Part shown: positions 51,390 through 60,898 of the stretch, in pieces
How positions within the stretch are numbered: the first letter of the stretch is position 1
How the letters are laid out: each line of letters opens with the position of its first letter
Made by a program: the position numbers and the translations under genes
Assembly: GCF_009792235.1 (NCBI RefSeq)
Contig: NZ_CP046973.1
Span: 992,001-1,056,000 of the forward strand
Source: Microcystis aeruginosa FD4
GTDB lineage: Bacteria > Cyanobacteriota > Cyanobacteriia > Cyanobacteriales > Microcystaceae
Direction: 5' to 3'
Length of the DNA stretch: 64,000 nucleotides
The notes under the pieces: model-generated
Told to the model about the DNA's origin: nothing
Seen by the model: only the letters and a program-made list of their open reading frames with translations
Database searches by the model: none

Positions 51390-54300
51390 ATGATCGTCAA
51401 TAAGCGAGAACTCAAGCAAACCTTAAATCGGGTGTACTTGAAAATTAAGCCTGATACTGAAACAATTCAGGTTTTTCAAGCTAATTTGACGCGCTTGTTG
51501 GAGCAATGTGACAGCAAAAAGTCTGAAGAGTTTAATAAAAATTTGCTGATAGATTTTTTGAAAAATACCTATTATACTGATCGCTATTTTATCAATACAA
51601 AAGAGCGCATCGATCTGGTAATTCATAATAACCAGGATGTTAAAAGTCCAGTGGGGGTTATTTTTGAGACGAAGAAACCTAGTCGGACAATAAATGCAGA
51701 AATGCCAAGACTGGATCATCTCAATACTAAGGCTTTTCAGCAGTTAGTTTTATATTTTCTCCGCGAAAGGGTGACGGATAAAAATCTTGAGATTAAACAC
51801 TTGATCGTGACAAATATTTATGAGTGGTTTATTTTCGATGGGAAGATTTTTGAGGAGTTGTTTTTTGCTAATAAGGCTCTAGTTAACCAGTTTTGCGATT
51901 TTGAAGCAGGGAGACTGAGTAGTACGAAAACGGATTTTTTCTATCAACAAATTGCCGAACCAGCCATCACTAAAGTTATGGAGCAAATTAAGTTTACTCA
52001 TTTTGATCTGCGAGAACTGGAAAATTTAGATTTGCTGGATATTTACAAGATTCTTTCGCCAGAGCATTTACTTAAGTTACCTTTTGTTAATGACAGTAAT
52101 ACTTTAAATAAGCCTTTTTATAATGAGCTTTTGTATATTATTGGTTTGACGGAAGTTAAGGATAAAGGGAAAAAATTAATCGGACGAATGAAAGAAGGCG
52201 ATCGCTGTGATGGTTCCCTGATTGAAAATGCGATTAGTCGGTTGGATAGTTTAGATAAAATTGCACAATTAAAAAATCCTGAAGAGTTTGGAACTACGGA
52301 TGAGGAACGGCTTTTTAATGTGGCGTTGCGGTTATCAATTAATTGGATTAATCGGGTTTTGTTTCTCAAATTATTGGAAGCGCAGTTAATTAAATATCAT
52401 CAAGGCGATCGAGATTTTGCCTTTCTCAATTTGGCGAAAGTTCCCAGTTATGATGATCTCGATAGTTTGTTTTTTGATGTGTTAGCCAGGGAGACAAATA
52501 AGCGCGAGGCTAAGGTTAAAACGACTTTTGCTCATGTACCTTATTTAAATAGTTCGTTATTTGAGCCAACGGAGACGGAACAGCAAACGATTGTCATTGG
52601 CAATTTGCGGGAGCGAACTTTACCCATTTTTGCAGGTACGGTGCTAAAAGATAATCAGGGTAATAAGCGAGTAGATGAGTTGAATGCTTTAGCTTATTTG
52701 TTTGAGTTTTTGGATGCTTATAAATTTGATCGAGATGAGTTAGAAAATCCTCAAGAAGATAGCGAAAAGTTAATTAATGCTTCGGTGTTGGGGTTAATTT
52801 TTGAAAAGATTAATGGTTATAAGGACGGTTCTTTTTATACGCCGAGTTTTATTACCATGTATATGTGTCGGGAAACGATACGACGAGCGATTGTGCAGAA
52901 GTTTAAGGAAGTAAAAGGCTGGAATTGTCAAAGTTTAGATGATTTGTATGAACGAATTGAGGATAAAAAAGAGGCGAATACTATTATTAATAGTCTAAAG
53001 ATTTGTGATCCAGCGGTGGGTTCGGGACATTTTTTAGTTTCCGCTTTAAATGAGATAATCGCGATTAAGAGTGAGTTACGGGTTTTATTAGATAGTTCGG
53101 GTAAGTCGCTAAAAGATTATCGGGTAGAGGTGCGAAATGATAAGTTACTGGTTTACGATGATGAGGGAAATTTATTTGCTTATCATCCCCATAACCAAGA
53201 AAAGCAACGAGTACAGAAAGCCTTATTTCATGAGAAACAGACGATTATCGAGGGGTGTTTATTTGGGGTGGATATTAACCCTAATTCCGTGACGATTTGT
53301 CAGTTGCGGTTATGGATTGAGCTTTTAAAGAATGCTTATTATCGAGAGGATGGCAACTTGGAAACTTTGCCAAATATTGATATTAATATCAAGTGTGGTA
53401 ATTCTTTGATTAGTCGGTTTGCTTTGGATGTGGATGTTAAACAGGTTTTACAGAAGCAGAAGTTTAGTATTGAGCAATATCGCAATGCGGTACAGACTTA
53501 TCGCAATGCGGAAAATAAGGAACAAAAGCAGCAGATGAAAACGCTGATTGCTAAGATTAAGGCTGGTTTTAGTGCTAATTTATTAATTGGTGATCCTAAG
53601 AAGGTGAAGTTACGTCAATTACAAGGGGAGCTTTATAATCTGGAAAATCAGGGTTTATTATTTGAGGAGACTAAGACGGAGCAAAAAGCGCGGGAGAAAA
53701 AAGTTACTAAGTTAAATAATGAGATTGATAAGCTAACTGCTGAAATTGCAGATATTGAAAGCGGTAGGCTGTATGAAAATGCTTTGGAATGGCGGTTTGA
53801 GTTTCCCGAAGTGTTAAATGATGACGGGGATTTTGTTGGGTTTGATGTGGTGATTGGGAATCCTCCTTATTTGGTAGTCTTTAATAAGAATCTCAAAAAC
53901 CTGTATGAACAAAATTATCCTGAATTTAGGAGGAATAATGATCTATATGTTGCTTTTATTAAAATGGTTTGTCCATTAATTAAGCCAAATTATGTTTTTT
54001 CTTTTATCACGCCTAATACTTTTATTAAAGGAACCTATTTTGAACAAATAAGAAATTTTTTGGCAAAACAATATCAAATTTTAGAAATTATTGACTTTGG
54101 CAATTATCTTATATTTCAAGAAGTAAATGTTTTTTGTGCGATCACTATTGCAATAAGTATTAAGCCTCAAAAGAGTTGGATTCTTAAAAGTAATACCAAA
54201 ACAATAAAAGGCACAATTGAACCAGGCGTAACAGACTTTATCATCAAAAATAGTATTATTTATAAACTTGACAGACTTCCCAAGTTTGATACATTTTTCT

Positions 54301-55019
54301 ATATTAAAGATGTTGGCTTTAACTATTGGAGTGAAGGAAGAGGAAAAGTAAGAGGTGGTTCCATCGGTAGTAGGGTATTTTACCAAGGTAACAAAGAAAA
54401 ATATAATGATATTCTTTATATCAAAGGTATAGATTTAAAAAGGTATTCAATCTCTTTTTCAAATAATTATTTGAGAGGTGAGTGGAAAAGTTATTTAAAC
54501 GCAAATGACACTTTTAGATTTAGTGACGATTTCTTAAAAAGAAATCTAAAAATAGTTTATAGACAAACAAGCAATAAACTAATTGGTGCATTAGATGATC
54601 AACAGCTTTACACGGATAAAACAGTTCATTTAATTGTGAATAAAGAAAATTTTAACTTTGATTTAAAATATGTGTTAGCTCTATTTAATAGCCAACTTCT
54701 AAATTATTTTTTTCGGTCATTTAAAGAAGAGGAAGGTAGAGCATTTGCTCAAGTAAAAACTGTTGACATTAAAAATCTTCCCTTTCAAGAAATCGAAAAA
54801 GATAAACAAAAACCATTTATTAAATTAGTAGATCAAATTCTCGCCGCAAAAAAAGACGATCCTACTGCTGACACAAGCGAATTAGAAAAGCAGATTGATC
54901 ACTTAGTTTACAAACTCTATCAACTCACCTATAATGAAGTAAAAATCATTGATCCAGAATTTGAGCTTACAGAACAAGAATATCTGGACTTACCCCAAGC
55001 AAAAATACTAAAAAACTAA
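51390..55019 (+). CDS. Type IIG-like restriction endonuclease-methyltransferase
   Basis: 1209 residues in one chain. Residues 60-110 hold a PD-(D/E)xK type nuclease site: Asp75 in RIDLVIHN and Glu93-Thr-Lys95 in VIFETKK. Residues about 520-850 form an adenine-N6 methyltransferase with motif I DPAVGSGHFLVSAL (about 540-553) and catalytic NPPY in VVIGNPPYLVVF (about 823). A coiled insert (QKQQMKTLIAKIKAGFSAN region) sits between these. The C-terminal 330 residues should be the target recognition domain. One protein with both activities is type IIG/Eco57I-like. It stands alone, without S or R partner genes, and its codons are more AT-rich than those of most neighbours, which suggests horizontal gain. 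Confidence 0.9.
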   Translation: MIVNKRELKQTLNRVYLKIKPDTETIQVFQANLTRLLEQCDSKKSEEFNKNLLIDFLKNTYYTDRYFINTKERIDLVIHNNQDVKSPVGVIFETKKPSRTINAEMPRLDHLNTKAFQQLVLYFLRERVTDKNLEIKHLIVTNIYEWFIFDGKIFEELFFANKALVNQFCDFEAGRLSSTKTDFFYQQIAEPAITKVMEQIKFTHFDLRELENLDLLDIYKILSPEHLLKLPFVNDSNTLNKPFYNELLYIIGLTEVKDKGKKLIGRMKEGDRCDGSLIENAISRLDSLDKIAQLKNPEEFGTTDEERLFNVALRLSINWINRVLFLKLLEAQLIKYHQGDRDFAFLNLAKVPSYDDLDSLFFDVLARETNKREAKVKTTFAHVPYLNSSLFEPTETEQQTIVIGNLRERTLPIFAGTVLKDNQGNKRVDELNALAYLFEFLDAYKFDRDELENPQEDSEKLINASVLGLIFEKINGYKDGSFYTPSFITMYMCRETIRRAIVQKFKEVKGWNCQSLDDLYERIEDKKEANTIINSLKICDPAVGSGHFLVSALNEIIAIKSELRVLLDSSGKSLKDYRVEVRNDKLLVYDDEGNLFAYHPHNQEKQRVQKALFHEKQTIIEGCLFGVDINPNSVTICQLRLWIELLKNAYYREDGNLETLPNIDINIKCGNSLISRFALDVDVKQVLQKQKFSIEQYRNAVQTYRNAENKEQKQQMKTLIAKIKAGFSANLLIGDPKKVKLRQLQGELYNLENQGLLFEETKTEQKAREKKVTKLNNEIDKLTAEIADIESGRLYENALEWRFEFPEVLNDDGDFVGFDVVIGNPPYLVVFNKNLKNLYEQNYPEFRRNNDLYVAFIKMVCPLIKPNYVFSFITPNTFIKGTYFEQIRNFLAKQYQILEIIDFGNYLIFQEVNVFCAITIAISIKPQKSWILKSNTKTIKGTIEPGVTDFIIKNSIIYKLDRLPKFDTFFYIKDVGFNYWSEGRGKVRGGSIGSRVFYQGNKEKYNDILYIKGIDLKRYSISFSNNYLRGEWKSYLNANDTFRFSDDFLKRNLKIVYRQTSNKLIGALDDQQLYTDKTVHLIVNKENFNFDLKYVLALFNSQLLNYFFRSFKEEEGRAFAQVKTVDIKNLPFQEIEKDKQKPFIKLVDQILAAKKDDPTADTSELEKQIDHLVYKLYQLTYNEVKIIDPEFELTEQEYLDLPQAKILKN

Positions 55020-55173
55020 CCAACCCCTTACTGCATGGGGCTTCTAAGAAAAATTGACAAGCCACCAATTGGTATGATATCCTCGCCTTATCTAGAAGTT
55101 TTTTGGAAATTCACCCCTCCCAAATCCCATCTTTGTCATCACTATTTTCAGAGAAATTAATCCTCTTGTTTAG

Positions 55174-55390
55174 TTAGGGTTTGCTGAAAAAGTACGGGCG
55201 AAGCATTCGGATAGAAAATCTACGGTTTCACCGATAGGTTATTGCCCGAATGCTTCGCCCCTACAGGACGCGGGCCGATGAAGATGCAAGGTTTTGAACC
55301 ACGATTCTCTCAAAATCTTGCACCTGTTTCGCTCGTAAAGCCCCAAAACCCTTACTTTGCATACATTTCACATTTATTCAGCCAGCCCTA
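55174..55390 (-). repeat. MITE family C copy 3, overlapping the end of the pentapeptide gene
   Basis: About 217 bp from TTAGGGTTTGCTGAAAAAGT to CAGCCAGCCCTA. Same orientation as 50053-50276. Its right terminal repeat includes the last 5 codons of the minus-strand pentapeptide/TPR gene and its TGA. Confidence 0.78.
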
Positions 55391-57405
55391 GTTAATCTTT
55401 CGATCAATTGGCGTACTTTTGTCTCCTCTTGGGTTTTTCCCTGCTGTTGATAAAGAGTAGCAACGGTTTGAAAATCAGCGATCGCTTCTTTTTTGTTACC
55501 CATCTTGTATTTTGTCCAAGCACGGTTATACAAAGCATTAGCATGATCGGGATCGAGCTTCAGGACTTGATTATAATCTGCCAGGGCTTTTGACCATTCC
55601 TTGCGAGCGTAGTACAAATTACCCCGCAATAAATAGGCTGATTCCGCATTAGCATCAACTGCCAGAGCCTGCTCGATATCCTTGAGTGCTAAATCAATTT
55701 GGTCTAAATTCCAATGTGCCAAAGCCCGTTCTAGATGAATACTAACCAATGCCGGTGATTGCGCCAAGGTCATCGGAGCCAAACCCTTGCTGTAACTTGC
55801 CACGGCCACTTCAGGAGCGATCGCAAAAACCTGTTGATAATCTTTTTTGCTCTTTTCGACTTCTCCGATCTGCTGATAAAGTAGGCCTCGATTCAAGTAA
55901 ACTATCGGTAGGTTGCCATCGATCTGCAAAGCTCGCTCGTAGTCAATAAAGGCATCGCGCAAATTGCCTAAATGAGCCTGCATCGCCCCTCGATCGTTGT
56001 AAACCGATGCCAATTCCGGTTGTAGGGCAATTACTTGATTGTAATCGGCCAGAGCCTGATTAAAATCTTCTAGGCGAGCGTAGGCATGACCTCTTTGATA
56101 GTAAGTCAGAGCATCATCGGGTTTAATCGTCAGAATTGCCGTAAAATCGGCAATAGCACCTTGATAATCTTGTTTTTGGTATTTTTCTAGCCCTTGTTGC
56201 CATAAAGCACTTGTATCCTCTGGAGTGATTGCGGTGGCAGTATTGGGTGGGGGAACCTCTAGGGACAAATCAGCCAGATCGTGAGAGGCAATACGACAAA
56301 CATCACCACTGGTAAGGGTAGTCACGGGAATTTTTTCCTTACAGGGAGCAGTAGATTTGGAACCATCCGATAAAGTGACATTACAGAGATTAGACCGGTC
56401 TAATTCCGTTTTGTCTAGTTGCGCTCCCGTCAGATCCGCATTAGTCAGATTAATATTGGTTAGACGAGTCGAAGTTAGGTTTGCGTGATCGAGAATGCCA
56501 TTCACCAAGTAAGCTTGATCGAGATTAGCTTGACTGAGATCCGCTTCCCTAAAATTAGCGTTTCTTAAATCAGAACCTTCGAGCAGGGTTTCGATCAGTA
56601 GTGCTTGTCTGAAATCGGCCGCCGTTAATTGTACTCCTTTTAATAGCGCCTGACTGAGATCCGCCTTCACAAAAGTCGCTCCAGTTAGATTGGTCATTTG
56701 GGAGTTATGGTAAACAAAGGTTCCACCATAACCAGCGATCGCCGTCCCCAGAGAAACCACGTTACCTAAAGCTTGCCACCAGGGAGTTTGAGCTTTATCG
56801 GGGGAAAAATCCGCACCCTTAAGATTGGCTCGATCAAAATGAACACAAGGAGCCCACACCGCTCGTAATTTCGCCTTTTCTAAGTTAGCTCCTTGTAGAT
56901 TCCCATAACCCAGAAAAACTGGTTTGCCGTCGTGCATGGTCAGATCTGCCCCTTGCAAATTGGCCGATTCTAGCAACGCTCCTCGTAATTGTACCCCGCG
57001 CATTTGCGCCTCAACTAGATTGGCATTTTTTAAGTTGATAAAATCCAAGTTAGCGTTGACTAAGTTCGCTTTGGCTAAATTCGCCCCTTCTAAGTTAGCC
57101 TTTTCTAAATTAGCGTGGATTAACTTCGCTCCTTCTAGGTTTGCTCCTGCTAAGTTAGCATTAGTGAGATTGGCATCCTGCAAATTGGCATTTTCTAGAT
57201 TGGCATTTTCTAGATTGATATTACTTAGATTAGCTTTGCGAAGATCGCAGTTCGGGCATTCTTTTGTTGCTAATAATTGTTTCATTTGTTCAGCGTTTTC
57301 TGCTTTAGCCATGAGATTATTACCAGAAACGCCTACTAAACCAATGCTGATGACAAAGAGTCGCCAAAAAACCGATGATAACCTCGGATAAGTATTGCTG
57401 TCCAT
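55378..57405 (-). CDS. Exported pentapeptide-repeat and TPR protein
   Basis: 675 residues. A signal peptide or anchor (WRLFVISIGLVGVSGNNLMA) is followed by CPNCDLRKANLS and a run of about thirty A(N/D)Lxx pentapeptides (about 50-180, and 235-335) that should form a right-handed beta-helix. After a hinge, about seven TPR units fill residues 405-665. Pentapeptide proteins with TPRs are frequent in cyanobacteria, in the lumen or periplasm; functions are mostly unknown. The last residues (LTRAG, stop) are coded by a MITE terminal repeat, so the original C-terminus may be a few residues different. Confidence 0.88.
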   Translation of the reverse strand: MDSNTYPRLSSVFWRLFVISIGLVGVSGNNLMAKAENAEQMKQLLATKECPNCDLRKANLSNINLENANLENANLQDANLTNANLAGANLEGAKLIHANLEKANLEGANLAKANLVNANLDFINLKNANLVEAQMRGVQLRGALLESANLQGADLTMHDGKPVFLGYGNLQGANLEKAKLRAVWAPCVHFDRANLKGADFSPDKAQTPWWQALGNVVSLGTAIAGYGGTFVYHNSQMTNLTGATFVKADLSQALLKGVQLTAADFRQALLIETLLEGSDLRNANFREADLSQANLDQAYLVNGILDHANLTSTRLTNINLTNADLTGAQLDKTELDRSNLCNVTLSDGSKSTAPCKEKIPVTTLTSGDVCRIASHDLADLSLEVPPPNTATAITPEDTSALWQQGLEKYQKQDYQGAIADFTAILTIKPDDALTYYQRGHAYARLEDFNQALADYNQVIALQPELASVYNDRGAMQAHLGNLRDAFIDYERALQIDGNLPIVYLNRGLLYQQIGEVEKSKKDYQQVFAIAPEVAVASYSKGLAPMTLAQSPALVSIHLERALAHWNLDQIDLALKDIEQALAVDANAESAYLLRGNLYYARKEWSKALADYNQVLKLDPDHANALYNRAWTKYKMGNKKEAIADFQTVATLYQQQGKTQEETKVRQLIERLTRAG

Positions 57406-57783
57406 ACCTTTACCCCCTGCAACTTTTTAAGTTTTTATCGCTGATCATCAGGTTTTAAGGATTAGGGAAAATACAACGAATTCTATTTTGTCTTGCTATT
57501 CTTGGGTGGTTGCCCTTGGCCTTAATGTCCTAACCGAAAATTTTATTGATGTATAATGTGCGGCTAACTAATTCCCCAATCCATACCTCTAGTTCCCATT
57601 GTCCCGAAATTATGCTCACATTTTTTGAGTTTTGAAACAATTTTTCAAGAATTTTCATAAGACTTTGTATTTTTGCCTGAGAATTTAAACTTTTCCCAAT
57701 AACTATATATTTTTATCAGAAATAATATATATTTAACAAATATTTCTTGACAAAAATTACAAAATCTGCTAGGTTTTCCTGCT
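57406..57783. other. 378-bp spacer upstream of the pentapeptide/TPR gene
   Basis: AT-rich sequence between bioD and the pentapeptide gene, both on the minus strand. It should contain the promoter of the pentapeptide gene; TTGACA-like and TATAAT-like elements are present but no single pair is convincing. No RNA gene or MITE family is recognised here. Confidence 0.4.
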
Positions 57784-58446
57784 CTAAATAATTTCTGGCC
57801 AACTAGCTACCACCGAGGCCAATTTATCCAAATCCCGACGATCTTCGATAAAGGGAAAAACACCTAAAACTGGACAATTAGTCAAGGATTGAATTAAATC
57901 GATCGGTGTTAACTGCTCTATCTCCGTCTCAGTGCGCGGTTCAAGACAATTAAGGATAATTCCGCCCAAATTCACCTTTTTCTGCTCTGCTAGGGCAATA
58001 TTAGCCACCGTTTGGGAAATCGCTCCCAATTTCACCGGCACCACTAAAAGGGTTTTTAACCGCCATTGAGCCGCTAAATCCGCCACAGTTAGCTCGTGGG
58101 TGACAGGACAACCTAAACCCCCTAAACCCTCAATTAAAACCAAATCTTGGCTTTTTTGTAGGTTTAGCAGAGCTTGCCACACCGTCCCTAAAGGAATATC
58201 TCGACCTTCCAAATCAGCAGCCACAGGAGGCGCTAAGGGTGCTTGATATTGCAGCGGTGTGATCATTTCTAATTGACCCTGAAATAAACCCTCATACCAT
58301 TCTCGATCGCCTTGACCCGTTTGCATTAATTTCATCAACCCCAGGGCCTTCGACGGATAGTATTTTTGCCAATAAGCCACTAAAGCAGTGGTGACAACGG
58401 TTTTACCCGCGTCGGTATCCGTAGCCGTAATCAAAAGACTATTCAT
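57784..58446 (-). CDS. bioD: Dethiobiotin synthetase
   Basis: 220 residues from ATG 58446 (MNSLLITATDTDAGKTVVTT); the longer frame to 58485 adds 13 residues without support. The P-loop is TATDTDAGKTVV with the ATP-binding G-x-x-x-x-G-K-T pattern. Further family segments are GLMKLMQTGQGDREW (catalytic Lys), VLIEGLGGLGCPV and LLVVPVKLGAISQTVANIAL. It closes the ureido ring of dethiobiotin from diaminopelargonate, CO2 and ATP. A biotin-operon partner is not adjacent; single biotin genes are common in cyanobacteria. Confidence 0.92.
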   Translation of the reverse strand: MNSLLITATDTDAGKTVVTTALVAYWQKYYPSKALGLMKLMQTGQGDREWYEGLFQGQLEMITPLQYQAPLAPPVAADLEGRDIPLGTVWQALLNLQKSQDLVLIEGLGGLGCPVTHELTVADLAAQWRLKTLLVVPVKLGAISQTVANIALAEQKKVNLGGIILNCLEPRTETEIEQLTPIDLIQSLTNCPVLGVFPFIEDRRDLDKLASVVASWPEII

Positions 58447-58499
58447 AAACTCCCAGGCTAAGTCAAGATCAGGTAAAATCACCAATATTTATCATCTTA

Positions 58500-58625
58500 T
58501 CTCCCTTCTCCCCACTTCCCCACTTCCCCATCCCCCCACTACCCCACTACCCCACCACCCCACCACCCCACTTCCCCATCACCCCACTTCCCCATCACCC
58601 CACTTCCCCATCACCCCACTTCTCA
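58500..58625. repeat. CCCCACTTCCCCATCA tandem array
   Basis: About nine units of CCCCACTTCCCCATCA, CCCCACTACCCC and CCCCACCA type, pyrimidine-rich on the plus strand, filling most of the bioD-ilvB spacer. Related tracts lie at 12857-12912, 46976-47020 and 18795-18855. The remainder of 58447-58788 shows nothing clear. Confidence 0.8.
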
Positions 58626-58788
58626 GATATTGCATGGATAAGATGCAAAAAGAAAAAAAACTGCGGCCAAAAAGGTGAGATGGAATACACTAAAAGTATA
58701 AGGTTATCAATTTTGCTATTTTTCAAGTTGCATCCTAGGCAACAGAATTGCAATTATCCCTCTAGTTAGAAATTGGACGGTTTGCCCT

Positions 58789-60642
58789 GTGGTTTCATCA
58801 CTTCCCAAGCCCAATGACTCTTTAACAACGGTTCCCCAGCGTTGTTCTGGGGCTTATGCCTTGATGGACAGTCTCAAACGTCATGGTGTTAAGCACATCT
58901 TCGGTTATCCCGGTGGTGCGATCCTGCCCATCTATGACGAACTCTACCGCTTTGAAGAACGGGGAGAATTACAACATATTTTAGTGCGCCACGAACAAGC
59001 GGCCGCCCATGCCGCCGATGCCTACGCTAGGGCCACCGGCAAAGTGGGAGTCTGTTTCGGCACTTCCGGCCCCGGGGCGACCAATTTGGTGACAGGCATC
59101 GCTAACGCACACATGGACTCCATCCCGATGGTGATTATCACCGGTCAGGTCAGCCGGGCAGCCATCGGTTCCGATGCTTTCCAAGAAACCGATATTTATG
59201 GTATTACTCTCCCGATTGTTAAACATTCCTATGTGGCTAGGAATGCCCGCGAAGTAGCGAGAATCGTCGCTGAGGCTTTCCATATCGCCAGTACAGGACG
59301 ACCGGGACCGGTTTTAGTCGATATTCCCAAAGATGTCGGTTTAGAACTATGTGATTATATCCCCGTCGAACCGGGAGATGTGAAACTAACTGGCTATCGT
59401 CCCACGGTTAAGGGCAATCGCCGTCAAATCGAGGCCGCTTTACACCTCTTGGAAACCGCCGAAAAACCTTTACTGTACGTTGGCGGAGGTGCGATCGCAG
59501 CGAATGCCCACGCCCAAATTGCCGAGTTGGCCGAGCGTTTTCAGTTACCCGTTACCACCACGTTAATGGGGATCGGTGCTTTTGATGAACATCATCCCCT
59601 CTCGGTGGGAATGTTAGGAATGCACGGCACTGCCTACGCTAATTTTGCCGTGACCGAGTGTGATTTATTAATTGCCGTCGGCGCTCGTTTTGATGACCGA
59701 GTAACGGGGAAATTGGACGAATTCGCCTCGAAAGCTAAGGTAATCCATGTGGATATAGACCCCGCCGAAGTGGGCAAAAATCGCGCCCCTGACGTGCCGA
59801 TTGTCGGGGACGTGCGGGTGGTTTTAGAACAAATACTCCAAAAAGCCAGAGAATTTGATTATCCCACTAATTCCGATCGCACCCAAGCTTGGTTAGCCAA
59901 GATTGATCGCTGGCGACAAGATTATCCCCTGCAAGTACCTCGACCGGAAGGCAGACTTTCCCCCCAAGAAGTGATCGTTGAAGTGGGTCGTCAAGCACCC
60001 CACGCCTACTATACCACCGATGTGGGCCAGCATCAGATGTGGGCGGCCCAATTCCTCAAAAATGGACCCCGACGTTGGATTTCTAGCGCGGGATTGGGGA
60101 CGATGGGTTTCGGTTTACCGGCTGCGATGGGGGTGAAGGTGGCGATTCCCGATGAGGAGGTCATTTGTATTAGTGGTGATTCCAGTTTCCAAATGAATCT
60201 ACAGGAATTAGGCACCCTAACGCAATTTAATATTCATGCCAAGACGATTATTATTAATAATGGTTGGCAGGGTATGGTACGTCAATGGCAAGAAGCTTTC
60301 TATGGGGAACGTTATTCTAATTCCAATATGGAAGTGGGAATGCCGGATGTGGAACTGTTAGCCCAAGCTTACGGCATGAAAGGGATTACTATTCGCCATC
60401 GAGAGGAATTAGCCGCAAAAATTGCCGAAATGTTGGCCCACGATGGTCCAGTTTTGGTCAATGCGATCGTGACTAAAGAGGAAAATTGTTATCCCATGGT
60501 CGCCCCCGGTCAAAGTAATGCCCGTATGATTGGTTTACCGAAAATTGTCACCGGGGGTTGTGAAATGCTCGATTGTCCCAGTTGCGGTGCAGTTAACAAT
60601 TGGAATAATAAATTCTGTCCTGAATGTGGGGCGAAATTGTAG
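58789..60642 (+). CDS. ilvB: Acetolactate synthase, large (catalytic) subunit, with zinc-ribbon tail
   Basis: 617 residues from GTG 58789. It is a TPP enzyme with the N-terminal PYR domain (HGVKHIFGYPGGAILPIYDELY, catalytic Glu in VRHEQAAAHAADAYARA), a central FAD domain, and a C-terminal TPP-binding domain (GDSSFQMNLQEL...INNGW). The last 35 residues form an added zinc ribbon: two CxxC pairs in LDCPSCGAV and KFCPECGAKL. It makes acetolactate or acetohydroxybutyrate, the first step of branched-chain amino acid synthesis, and is normally controlled by an IlvN subunit, not adjacent here. The zinc tail is absent from E. coli IlvB. Confidence 0.93.
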   Translation: MVSSLPKPNDSLTTVPQRCSGAYALMDSLKRHGVKHIFGYPGGAILPIYDELYRFEERGELQHILVRHEQAAAHAADAYARATGKVGVCFGTSGPGATNLVTGIANAHMDSIPMVIITGQVSRAAIGSDAFQETDIYGITLPIVKHSYVARNAREVARIVAEAFHIASTGRPGPVLVDIPKDVGLELCDYIPVEPGDVKLTGYRPTVKGNRRQIEAALHLLETAEKPLLYVGGGAIAANAHAQIAELAERFQLPVTTTLMGIGAFDEHHPLSVGMLGMHGTAYANFAVTECDLLIAVGARFDDRVTGKLDEFASKAKVIHVDIDPAEVGKNRAPDVPIVGDVRVVLEQILQKAREFDYPTNSDRTQAWLAKIDRWRQDYPLQVPRPEGRLSPQEVIVEVGRQAPHAYYTTDVGQHQMWAAQFLKNGPRRWISSAGLGTMGFGLPAAMGVKVAIPDEEVICISGDSSFQMNLQELGTLTQFNIHAKTIIINNGWQGMVRQWQEAFYGERYSNSNMEVGMPDVELLAQAYGMKGITIRHREELAAKIAEMLAHDGPVLVNAIVTKEENCYPMVAPGQSNARMIGLPKIVTGGCEMLDCPSCGAVNNWNNKFCPECGAKL

Positions 60643-60668
60643 CCAAAAATTGTTAATTAATTATCTAG

Positions 60669-60695
60669 CCTCCGTTAAGTATAACGGAGGTTTTT
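60669..60695 (+). terminator. Rho-independent terminator of ilvB
   Basis: CCTCCGTT pairs with AACGGAGG around AAGTAT and is followed by TTTTT, 27 bp after the ilvB stop. Confidence 0.92.
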
Positions 60696-60898
60696 CGCTT
60701 GCGGCTGTGATTAAATTGACAAGCTCTCAGTTACAAAGACAAGAGGCTGAAATCAACACCATTGACGACAACCTAAAATCTTTTTGCTAATTTTGCCCTA
60801 GACTGCACCCTTTGCTTCTAAAATGGGCTATTGCTGCTAGATCCCAATATTGGTCAAGCATTTGCCCGTAGACTGAAATAAAGTACGTTATAAAGATT

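Noticed and set aside
56924..57391. 155-residue plus-strand ORF over the pentapeptide gene
   Set aside because: The periodic Leu/Lys/Ala pattern is the antisense of the A(N/D)Lxx repeats.
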